From Pseudocercospora fijiensis CIRAD86 (taxonomy: Eukaryota > Ascomycota > Dothideomycetes > Mycosphaerellales > Mycosphaerellaceae), in contig NW_006921533.1 of the NCBI RefSeq assembly GCF_000340215.1, forward strand, positions 7,152,367-7,216,366: 64,000 bases of DNA, given 5' to 3'. Position 1 is the first letter of the stretch. Every line of letters begins with the position of its first letter. The position numbers and the translations under genes were made by a program. Below are positions 9,330-19,314 of this stretch, in pieces. The notes beneath the pieces were generated by a model. It ran no database searches. It had not been told where the DNA came from and was given only the letters and a program-made list of their open reading frames with translations.

Positions 9330-12300
9330 TTAGTAATCCACATAGAACAACATCGCATAAAGACCTGTAATGCCTATGCTAGCTGCTTAGTAGAATAATA
9401 ACGTAGGAAAGAAGAATTAAGTAAATAGACGTAGAATTCGATACTATAGCTAATCCTAATTATTCTAGGTATACTACCTACCTAGCAAATAAGGTTCTAC
9501 GACCCTCGTATTAACGTATAGTTCCTACTATATAATCTTAGTATAATCTAGTATACCTACTAGCGCTATAGGTACTAGTAGAGCCCTTAGAGTAGACGGA
9601 GGGACCTATTCTTTCTAAGTAGGTAAATAAGTAGATATAGGGTTTCTATCGTACTGCCTATACTTATAATAGCTAGAGTAGTAGTCTACGTTATCTTTAA
9701 CGTACTTATACCTCCTATAGGCCGTTTTATATATATAGCCCTTACGTAAACGTTCTCGTAGTACTAGTAGCGGTAGAATAGGCCTCCCTAGCTTAGCCTA
9801 TCTTATCGCTTCTTACTAGTTAATAGCGGCCTGTCTAGCGGCCTATCTAGCGGCCTGTCTAGCGGTCTGTCTAGCGGCCTATCTAGCGGCCTATTTAATT
9901 AGCCTAGGTCTAGTAGCCTTACGCCGAGTCGACCGTATAAGCTGCTTATTAATCCGTTTAAGTAGCTCTAAGGTATAGTAAGTACTAGTCTCGTTACTAT
10001 TATAATTAGTCCTTAATATTCGCTAGTACTTCTCGAATATACAAATAGTAAGAATGCCGGTTATAGACTCCTTAAGTACTAGCATCTAGTATATATAATT
10101 TAAGCTATAAACCCTCTAATAATACTAGATATAATCTAATAGCGTATAACTATTAGACTTTCGCTTCTCGAGCTCGGCGCGTACGAGAGCCCTTCGCTTA
10201 GCTACTTTACGTAGAGCGAAGGTACTAATATAGCTAATAACTTCGGTATAGAAGGGGTCGTTAAAGAATACTATTACTAGTCGTATAATCTCGAGTCTAA
10301 CTATTGCCTTATAGCGGTTAACCTAATAGTAGAAATAGGGTACTATTCGGTTAATAAAGCTATAGATATCGTTCCTATAGGTCGTTAACTATGCCTTAAT
10401 ACTAGTATAGCAACCTTTAATCGGCGACGTTATTATATTGCTAAAATAGCGTATTCTATCGATCTAGTATTTAATATACTATTCTCGATAGATCTACTAA
10501 GTATCGGCTACGTATTAAGATAGTATATACTACGCCTCGTTATCTAAGTAGTTACGAGCTAGCTTACTATTACTAGTAGCAATCTTGCCCTCCTTAAGAC
10601 GCCGACAATTGCTAGTAAACGAGTTAATAGACTAAAAGTCGATAGCAGCGCTAAATAGGTCTATAAAGTCCTATACCGCTTAACTTAATAGCCTACGCCT
10701 TATTAATAGATTAGGAGGTCTAGTACTAAGGAAGGCCTTCGTATTAGCTTCTACTACGCGTTTAATATACTAGCGACAGAGCTAAGTGCGTAGGTAAAGC
10801 TAGTCGCTTACTAAGGCCTTTATTAATGCCCTATTATAGTTATAGATAACGAGGCGAGGCTCTTCTGTGCCGTATTCCGATAACAACTTCTATATATAGC
10901 TAATAGCTACTAAATACTGTTTAGTAGCCTGTCTAGGTATAAATATAAGCGCTAAAGAGAAGGTCTAGTTAAATTAATTAAGTAAGGCGATTACAAGTAG
11001 CGGTATACTATAATCGTTAGTCTTATAGGTGCAATCTATAACTATAATATCCGGATAATTCTTATAGATAGTAATTATCTTAGGGTGCGAGAAATACAGC
11101 TATTCTAGCCGTTACTTACCGCTTAGTCTAGTGCCGATAGCCTTCTGTACGAAGTAGTTCTATTATAGGAGGTCCTCGATCGTTTTATCTACTACTAACT
11201 TACTAGCGAGTCTTAATTTCTTAGCCTTTTACTAGGCAATTAAGATATCTCGTATAGTAGCTAGTACGACTACCGAATTTAGCCCTCCGCTTAAGAAACG
11301 AGCCTTAATAGCCGTCTTAATCTATCGATTAGAAGTACTAGCGGCTCGTAGATTAAGTATCTCTTAGACAATCTCCGTAGTACGGTAACGGCGTCGGTAG
11401 TTAGCTAGTACTATAGGATTAACGGCTAGATAGTTATAGCTATTACTATTAAATATTATAGTCTATTAGTAGTTACTAGGATTAGTCGAGTCTTTAGCTA
11501 TTATCGTTACGGACTATAGACAATCGTATAACTTAGAGCGCCCTTTACGCTGCTTTGCTATTAGATTAAGCCGTCTTTGCTCTTCTAATTTATCTCTCTT
11601 AGCTTGTTATAGAGCAGGTATTAAATACCTAGTATAGCGACGTTAGAAGGTCTATATAATATAGTCTATATTAAGTTAGTTGCCTTGCTTCTTCGTCTCG
11701 AAGCCCTTCTCTAGGGCAAACGTATCTATATACTCTTTAGTATTAATAATACTATTAAATACCTAGTTCTTAGGGTTCTTAATCGTTACGTATAATCTAG
11801 GTTCGTAGGCCTTAGTTTCTAAATCGCTCTAGTTACTATATTCGTCGTTATTGCTAAAGTTATAAACTAGTTAAGTCTTAATTTCTAGGAGAGATTGCTA
11901 TTCTTACTAAGGTTGCTATTCTTACTAAGGCTACTATTCTTACTAACTAACCCCGCTAGTACCGCCTTCGCCGTTATTACTACTACTATTACTACTACTA
12001 TTACTGCTACTATTACTGCTACTATTACTACTTAGCGATATTAACGGTAGTAGTAATCTCTTACTACGTACGCTACGTAGTATAAAACGAATAGTAGTAT
12101 AGCCTACCTTATACTAAGCTAGTAAATTATCGAGAAACGGTAGTATTAGGTTTAGTGTCTCGAAACTAGTATCTAGCTTACTAGATAACTAGATATCGAG
12201 ACTATCGTATCTAGCCTTATACTCGAAGCTAATATACTACTAGTAATACGAGCGCTCGCTTTCTACTATATCTTTCTAGAAGTCTAAGAGAAACTACGTT

Positions 12301-12500
12301 AAATAGCGGCGATCGATACTATAGAAGTATTCGTAGCCTACTATATCCTTAGGTCTATATACCGTCTCGATCTATAGTTTAAGGCCTTCGAGGTTATCTA
12401 GCTTCGGCTCTTATACCGGCCGCGGCCTCTTACTACGTATCTCTTAAAACTAGCGCTTTCTTAGATTATATAGCTTAGGAGATAGAGCGGCGGCGGCGGC
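9330..12500 (-). pseudogene. MULE1 transposase pseudogene (FAR1-type DNA-binding plus MULE domain)
   Basis: A decayed reading frame on the minus strand, recognised through its better readable counterpart in MULE2. There the N-terminal part has a Cys-containing FAR1-like segment, and the catalytic MULE domain shows VIDCTYKTNEYGF followed by FPLALMFM, typical of the first Asp region of pfam10551-type transposases. In MULE1 the same regions carry many TAA/TAG codons at Gln or Trp positions. A C-terminal 12-bp repeat (9,824-9,895) would encode Ala-Ala-Arg-Gln units. An acidic, Ser-rich N-terminal region contains a short trinucleotide run (about 11,980-12,035) that has expanded greatly in MULE2. 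No functional product is expected. Confidence 0.72.
9824..9895. repeat. 12-bp tandem repeat, six units, inside the MULE1 transposase
   Basis: Six consecutive units of TAGCGGCCTRTC. On the coding (minus) strand they read as Ala-Ala-Arg-Gln with CAG now often TAG. The homologous array in MULE2 is at about 53,834-53,904. Confidence 0.8.
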
Positions 12501-12686
12501 GGCGGCCTCGGTTTGTAGCTACGTAAAAGGGCTTAATAATATAGCTAATATTAGATATAGAAGGGCGGCGATAGGATAGCGATAGTAAGGTATATATAAT
12601 AGCGACGGTAAGGTAGAAAACAGCTATCTAGCGGTAGAGGACATAACTAACAAATTTGCCTTAGGCCTCCTCCGCGATCGGACGAC

Positions 12687-12729
12687 TGATTTATAAATAG
12701 CCGGAGCTGATTTACGAATAGTCGCGCCC
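12687..12729. repeat. MULE1 right terminal inverted repeat
   Basis: Reverse complement of 9,247-9,289 with two mismatches; ends GAATAGTCGCGCCC against the duplication at 12,730. Confidence 0.85.
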
Positions 12730-12738
12730 CACAATCAT
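12730..12738. repeat. MULE1 9-bp target-site duplication, right copy
   Basis: CACAATCAT, identical to 9,238-9,246. Confidence 0.88.
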
Positions 12739-13764
12739 GCGTGCGTGCGTACGTCGAAACAACAGCTTGCGAGATAAGGATGCAGACAAGAAGAGGGCAA
12801 CAGCAGCAGTCGATCTACTACTCTGCAACTTAGGTGGCGCGTTGTACTGCCTGTGTGGTCTAACTCGGCTCTGAAGTCCAGCTTCTGACATCCTGTGTCT
12901 CGGAAAGCAGCATTGCACTTGGCATTCGATCATGTGCGTCGGTGATCAGTGACGTTCCCGCGGTGTCGTGTGTGGTCCGGACCGACACACTTCCACCTCG
13001 CATTAGTTCTAGCAGCGCGGGTGAGTGGTCAATGATGATAATGAATGAGTGAGTGAATGGATGAGGGCCTCCTGCCATATTTGCAACGCCTTACACAGTC
13101 CGTCCATCATTCGTCTGCCACTGCCACTGCCACTGCCAGATGTCTTATTACGACGTGCAGGAGGCTCCACAAGGCCACGCGAGATCCAAGCCGTCTGGCT
13201 TGCATCGTGCAATAACAAGCCGTCTGCCAGTAATGCATTTTCGAAGCTTCGAAGCTTCCATCGACGCAAAGGACCTGGCTTGTTTGGCAGTCAGCAATTG
13301 GCTCGCCATCATCAAAGTTGAAGCTAGAGAAAGCTTTCATCCTGCTGTGCTGTGCCGGGTGGTGACTACTACTGGCCGGAGCGCGACATACTTATCTTCC
13401 TCCATACATCCTCTACACACCACACCTTCTTCCCATTGTGCAGAAGGCCGCGGTCATTCTGTCGTCGACCATCCTCAGCTACATCCATCTTTTGGACACT
13501 TCTCTCCATTCGCTTTTGGTAGACTTGCCGCCCTACACTGCCATTCAGCTGTACGGGAATCCTCTGGACCGACGAATCGCGAAACTTATCCCAGAACACT
13601 GGGAATGGGAGTAGCTGGTCCTGTTGTGTTGATAAGCGACATACCTTCATGCAATCCATCACCGGAGCCACAAGCAACGAACCCCAAAGCAACATCACCA
13701 GAGCCTTCTCCTGCCAAAGCGACCAGGCCATCCATATATCCATCGTTGAACATAGACACCAACC
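12739..13764. other. Upstream region of the permease gene
   Basis: Unique, non-RIP sequence of about 1 kb between MULE1 and the permease ATG. It holds a short CTGCCA repeat (13,114-13,138) and CT-rich stretches before the start codon. A 220-codon frame at 13,140-13,802 overlaps the permease start in another frame and has no domain, so I treat it as chance. Before MULE1 inserted, this DNA lay directly upstream of the divergent TauD gene. Confidence 0.5.
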
Positions 13765-15653
13765 ATGTCAGACCCACCCCGGCGCAAATCGAGCGTCATT
13801 GAATTCCACAATCCCAATGGCACTGTCAGAATCGTAGGCGTCCATGAGCTGAACGCTGCCGACAAGGCCCTGGCTGCAGAGTTTGGCTACAAGCCTGTGT
13901 TCAAGAGAGAATTCGGATATCTTTCGACCTTTAGCTTCGCTGTCAGTATCAGCGGCCTTTTCTCCACCGTCGCAACAACTTTCTCATATCCATTGACCGC
14001 CGGAGGTTCCGCAGCCGCCGTCTGGTGTTGGTTGATTGCTGGCTCCGGTTGTATGTGCATCGCTTGCGCCGTCTCCGAACTGGTCTCTGCCTACCCGACT
14101 TGCGGTGGCTTGTATTGTACGCACGTCGTTACTAACAAGTATTTCCTGTTCCCACCCAGCTTACATACCAACAGATACCGTCTCCCGTTTGGCACCCAAA
14201 AATTGGGTTGCATCCATCTCATGGGTGACTGGCTGGCTCAATCTCCTGGGCCAAATCGCTGGTGTCGCCTCGAGTGAATGGGGTGCATCTGCCCTCCTGC
14301 TGGCCGCCGTCTCCATCGCTTCCGACTTTACGTATGAGCCGACAGTGGGTCAGACCGTGGGTGTCATGGCAGGCCTGACTGTCGTCACCGGGCTCGTCAA
14401 CTCGTTGTCAACTTGGTGGATGGGTATGTCAGTCAGTGTGGGTGCTCCGACGAAGACATTTGCTGAAGTGCTCTTCGTTGCGCAGAGAAAATGACAAAGA
14501 GCTACGTGATTTTCCACGTCCTGGTCCTCGTCACCTGCTGTATTGCCTTGCTGGCACTGGCTCAGCCCAGCAATGGAACTCCCAAGCACGACGCCAAGTA
14601 CGTCTTCACCGACATCCACAATGTCTCGGGCTGGACACCGACTGGCTGGTCTTTCTTGTTCGGATTTCTCTCTGTCGCCTGGACGATGACGGATTACGAT
14701 GCAACTGCGCATATCAGTAAGTGCAGGGAGACAAACTTGATGTGCGCTCCGCATTCAATGCTTACTTCCCTTCCCTACAGCCGAAGAGATCCAGGAACCG
14801 GAGATCAAGGCGCCTTGGGCAATTTCGATGGCAATGCTTTTCACCTACCTTGCCGGCTTCCTGTTCAACATCGTCCTTTGCTTCGTGATGGGTGACCCGG
14901 ACGCCATCCTGGCCTCACCAATTGCCCAGCCGGTGTAAGTTGCAGTCCACGGCCGCAATGCGGAATCTGATCGCTAACTGTACTGTGACGTGCAGCGCGC
15001 AAATCTTCGACAATGTCCTCGGAAAGGGCGGCGGCATCACCTTTACCGTCTGCGCCTTCATCATCCTCAAGTTTGTGACCTTCACCGCTATGCAGTCACT
15101 TGGCCGCACAGTCTTCGCTTTCAGCCGTGACAGGCTCTTGCCTTTCTCACCAGTGTGGACCAAGGTTCTGCCCTTGACCGGCACACCTGTTCTCGCCGTC
15201 TGGATTTCGGTCTTTTGGTGCGTTGCGATTAATCTGATCGGACTGGGATCGTACACTGCCATTGCAGGCGTGTTCAACGTCACGGCCATTGCTCTTGACT
15301 GGAGTTATTGCATTCCGATCTTTTGCCGATTGGCGTTTGGACAATTCCAGCCAGGTCCGTGGAATCTGGGCCCGATCTTTGGGCCTTTGACCAGCGCTTG
15401 GGCGTGCATTTGGACCTTCTTCGTAACCATCATCTTCATCATGCCGACAATCCGTCCAGTGACTGCAGAGAACATGAACTACGCCATCGTGTACTTGGCC
15501 GGCATTTTGTTTTTCTCAACCATTTACTGGTTCAGCCGAGGCCGCAGATTTTACACTGGACCGGTGGTTGAGGCAGAAGTGGCGGACGAGAGCGGATCCC
15601 AGGCGAGGAGCAGCGACGATGAAATGTCAAAGTGTCGGAAAGAAATGTCTTGA
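13765..15653 (+). CDS. APC-superfamily amino acid / GABA / choline-type permease, 5 exons
   Basis: Exons 13765-14116, 14175-14423, 14486-14716, 14781-14934 and 14996-15653 join in frame to 547 aa. The introns are 58-64 nt with donors GTACGC, GTATGT, GTAAGT and GTAAGT. The start ATG has an ACC context. Seen: a hydrophilic N-terminus, then about 12 hydrophobic segments. Family signatures include FGYKPVFKREFGYLSTFSFA, the glycine-rich first helix FSYPLTAGGSAAAVWCW, VSELVSAYPTCGGLYYTVSR across exons 1-2, RLAPKNW, WTMTDYDATAHITEE across exons 3-4, and ALDWSYCIPIFCR. This pattern matches the fungal ACT group (Uga4/Hnm1-like). Family knowledge: these plasma-membrane proton symporters import amino acids, GABA, choline or related amines. 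Inference: with the divergent TauD gene it could serve uptake of an amine or sulfonate substrate; the substrate is not readable from sequence. Confidence 0.88.
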
Positions 15654-16060
15654 GTGGTGCTAGAATGAAACAGCATTCTCTTGTAGAGCAGAAGAAACGA
15701 GAAAGTGGAAGAAATACGACATAGAGTGTGCAAGCTCGTGCCAGATCTTGCCCAACTCGAACGCTACCTGTCTGTCTTGTATACAGCATGTGTCCCGAGC
15801 CCCTGTGTCGATATCGACCGCATGAAACAGCTGGCGCGATGAATTGGCTTCGCTGTTCACTGTTCATAACTGACGACGGTGCTCGACATTCCATCTTTGA
15901 CTAACAGAAGTAGGTTGACGTATACTAACCAAGAAGTTAAATTCAAAGTAGCTTTAGCACACCTCGAGGGTTCCAAACGACCCCGCAAAGTGCCCTAAAA
16001 CCACCGAAATTAGTATACAAATCGGGGTATTGCAAACAACCCCTATACAACCTAATAACC
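15654..16060. other. Permease 3' flank and edge of the RIP-mutated block
   Basis: To about 15,905 the sequence is normal unique DNA. From 15,905 to 16,060 it is intermediate, with CA dinucleotides still frequent; after about 16,080 CA/TG almost vanish. No gene seen. Confidence 0.5.
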
Positions 16061-18600
16061 TCGGATTTCTACCGTTCCGAATAGCCGTAATCGCTCGAAA
16101 ACGACTAAGCCTACGCCTATACCTTAGTACTACTGCTTCTGCTGCTTAGAAGCAATAACCTTTCCTTAGATCCGTCGTTTTAGTAGTCTAATTAGTATAG
16201 GAGATAGCGTACGAGAGGATTAATCTATCTAATGTGGTTTAGATAGCATATCTACGTATAGCCTTCTATAAGCGCGTTTCGAAGGTATTATAGGCTTACT
16301 AATTAAAGGCTTCTAACGACGAGGTTTATAAGAGCTACCTAATAGCTATAGTAGATTAATTAAAGTGTCTTTACTAGGTAATAATATAGGTAATAAATAT
16401 AGAGCTATAGATAGTACTATAGAAGGTAGCTCTACTATAGAAGGTAGTAGTAGTAGATACGAGGTAGAAATAGCTTACTTAGTGTAGGCAAATCGTCTAG
16501 TAAAGACGATAGTAATAGCTATTAATACCTTAATACCTCGTCGTTATTATATTAATTACTTTTACTAGCGTCCTTTAGTAAAGATAGCGGCAATCGACTA
16601 CTCTTAAGTCGACTAGCTTTAAGTAGTATAGGTTATAGAAGGTCTATATTAGGTAGGCCTTAGAAGAAGTCCTCGTCGCTTATATAAGACATATCGTTAT
16701 TAGTAAGGTCGGAGAGGTTTATATCGGCGTCGTTACTACTATATATAACGACTAGAGTAAAGTTAACGTTATTAATAATACTATACTTATTAACTAGACC
16801 GTAGATAGGCAGCGTACTACTATTAATAATAATAAATAGCCGCCGCGAAGCCTCGTTAGCGGCTAGTAGTACTAGAGTTAGTAGTACTAGAGTTAGTAGT
16901 ACTAGAGTTAGTAGTACTAGAGTTAGTAGTACTAGAGTTAGTAGTACTAGAATTAGTAGTACTAGAATTAGTAGTACTAGAGTTAGTAGTACTAGAGTTA
17001 GTAGTACTAGAGTTAGCGGTACTAGGGGTTGTTTAAAGACTAGTTATTATAATAGCCTATCGTCGACTACTAAGCGCTACTTAGCTTTACGACGAGGTAT
17101 TAAATAGGCCTACGGAGCGCCCTTATTAAGCTATTCTTATATATAAATGTTTATTACTAATTAAGCTATATCGCCGTAGTACGTTACCTACTAAAGTAAG
17201 GCTTTATACTACTATTTATCGTTTAGCTTCGAAGCCTAGCTATTATAGAAGCGGGAGAAGGTCTAGATAATCCCTTCTTATATAGAATAGAAGTATTGCT
17301 TTACTATACGGAGCCTATAGATACTAGGTCCTTTATTAAGGTCGATAAGCTATCTAGTAGATCGATAGTTATCGTCGATATAGTTAAGAATTAGCTTGCT
17401 ATTATACTAGTCTAGATAGATAAGGTCGCTATTAGGTCCTTAGAAGCGACTAATATATAGCCTATAGCGCTATAGAGTTAGACGGCTCGTTCTATCGATA
17501 TAGAAGCGCTATATATACTTATAAGGAAGATAATAGCTATACTAGAAGTAGTAGAAGCATTTAGTATAAGCAATCTCGTCTATAGTAGGTAGGTATATCC
17601 GCTATATAGGCTTGCTATTATTGCGGTCCTTATAAGCCTATATAAGCTTATCGGCTATCTTCTTCTATATAGAAAGCAGCAAATTCTTATAGGATAGATA
17701 GTATTCTTCCTTCTAAAGCGGAAGCTAGCTCTAACTATCGATTTAGCTATTTTAAACCGCGCGCTCGCAGATATAGTTATTAAGGTAAATTAGGTATATT
17801 ACTAAGCCTAGAAATAGTTAGTAAATAGTACAGTTATTAGTAGAAAGAATATAGAAGATAGTCGATAAATCTTAAGCCGTTCTAAGGAATACCGCTATAC
17901 TAAGAAACATATTTTTATATAGAATTCCGACTATACTATAAGAATAGGAAGAATACGTACCTCTTAAGCTCTATTAGCGCATCTAACGCTTATCTCGGCG
18001 CTTTAGGTATGCATAATAGCCCTCTAGTAGTAAAGTTATTCGAATCGCTATTACTAAAAGGGGGTCTCCGAGCTATGCCTAAGTCGCCTATTAATCGCTC
18101 TAGAAAGCCGGCTAGTTATTACGGAGGTATTCTAGTTTCTTCTTTGCCTTCTAAGCCTCTAGTTTAATAGCCGCTTGCTTAATAAAGTAATAGTACTCGT
18201 CCTACTCTCTAGCGATAAACATAGTATTAGATATAGCCTTAAGCGCCTATAGATACTTCTTAAACCTCCGTTTAAAGGTCTTAATAACGTAGCGTTAGTA
18301 AAGCCGCTATTAAATATAGCAATCGCTAAGCGCTTAGTTAATAGTACATTACTTACTAGCTAGTTCGTCTATAATAGACTAAAGTAGTATCTAGTTAGAC
18401 TGCTTAAAGAGGTCGTTAGGTCCTTTGCTTACGTATATTCGCTAGTAGAAGTATTGTCTTCTGCCGTCGCTATTATAAGAGTAGATTTTAACCTAGAAGT
18501 TAGTTTTAGCTATTAAACGAAGGGCTCTTATTACTGCATTAATAAGGTACGCCTACTTATAAGATAGAAGCATATAGCTAGCCGGAAGCTACTCTAGGTA
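16061..18600 (-). pseudogene. Unidentified RIP-decayed coding region
   Basis: The minus strand keeps long coherent stretches when TAA/TAG are read as former Gln/Trp, such as KNLLLSI-KKIADKLI and NKGPSIYRLRIVKQYFYSI around 17.3-17.7 kb and YLQALKAISNTMFIARE near 18.2 kb, so a gene of roughly 2.3 kb once lay here. Its 3' part runs into a Ser/Thr/Asn-rich minisatellite (16,861-17,030). I do not recognise the family. A fungal mobile-element recombinase or a host-derived repeat gene are both possible. No TIRs or LTRs could be assigned to it. The exact ends are uncertain. Confidence 0.4.
16861..17030. repeat. 15-bp minisatellite, about 11 units
   Basis: Tandem units of AGTAGTACTAGAGTT, with two central units carrying AGAATT and the last units diverging. 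On the minus strand it would encode Ser-Thr-Thr-Asn-Ser repeats, inside the unidentified decayed gene. Confidence 0.85.
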
Positions 18601-19314
18601 CTAATTACGGACGTAGACTGTAAATTATTAAGAGGTAAGCAACTAAGTAGATAGTTTAAAACGAGTTCTCGAAGATAGACTATCTACGAGAGGCGCGAGC
18701 GCGCGGAAGAAGTACAAAAGCTAATGCCTTAGGCATCTAAGCAACTATAGTATAGTAGGTTACCCTATAATACTACCCCCCCTTAAGGCGGAGGTAACGA
18801 AGCCTATTATAGTATACAAATTAGCGTAGTAGGAGTTGCAAGAAGTGTCTTAGCAGGCCTAATAGCGGTAGTAGTAAATAGTAAGCGCTATACGATATCC
18901 TACGGACGATACGAGAGGTAAATAGTACGCTTATAGCTAGAGCCTTAGCTAGGGTCTCGATAAGAGCTATACTAGAGGGCTATACCGGTAAGGTGTTTAA
19001 TACTTTGGCGGACGGGTTAAGCTAAAGGCGTAATGCGTGCTAAGCGGCGAGGTCCTACTAGGGGTAACTTCTCGACTTCCTTATATAGTATCTATCCTTC
19101 TAGCTTCTTCTATCTAGGCGGTAGGCCTATAGCTCGAGGGTTATCGTAATACTAGTTAGCGATAGCATCCTTAGCTATACCCTTTAAATCCTTATACTTA
19201 TTGTCCGTAAGCGCTCTACTAATCTACTATATAGTATAGCTTACAATCTTCTTAGTACGGCTATTCTTCTATTTGCTTACTACGACTCTATCGACTTCCT
19301 ACTATAGGGTTATA
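18601..19314 (-). mobile_element. Retroelement 3'-end fragment with polypurine tract
   Basis: On the minus strand, 18,787-18,776 reads as a G-run (polypurine-tract-like, written CCCCCCC on plus), followed leftward by TATTATAGGGTAACC, a plausible RIP-altered LTR start. The sequence to the right, up to 19,314, would be the end of an internal coding region, but no domain is clear. The block abuts Gypsy A abruptly at about 19,315, so it appears to be a fragment of a different LTR element. Confidence 0.35.

Larger units (their letters stand above)
9247..12729 (-). mobile_element. MULE1: complete Mutator-like DNA transposon, RIP-inactivated
   Basis: A 3,483-bp element bounded by 43-bp TIRs (9247-9289 and 12687-12729, two mismatches) and a perfect 9-bp duplication. 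Each TIR contains a direct repeat of CTATTC-N3-AATCA separated by GCTCCGG. The interior is strongly RIP-mutated: CA/TG are rare, TA is very common. It is an inverted relative of MULE2 (25,670-54,478): its left end matches the right end of MULE2 and its right end matches the left end. The transposase lies on the minus strand. The element sits between the TauD gene and the APC permease gene. The outer about 130 bp at each end keep more CA/TG than the interior. Confidence 0.88.

Noticed and set aside
9824..9895. CRISPR-like array
   Set aside because: The repeats are contiguous with no unique spacers and lie in a transposase frame in eukaryotic DNA.
13140..13802. A 220-codon open frame upstream of the permease
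   Set aside because: It overlaps the permease start in another frame, has no domain or signal peptide, and the DNA here fits a 5' flank better.
16061..18600. Starship captain (DUF3435) tyrosine recombinase
   Set aside because: Considered because it is an undefined minus-strand gene in repeat-rich DNA, but I could not find the recombinase motifs or any Starship boundary.
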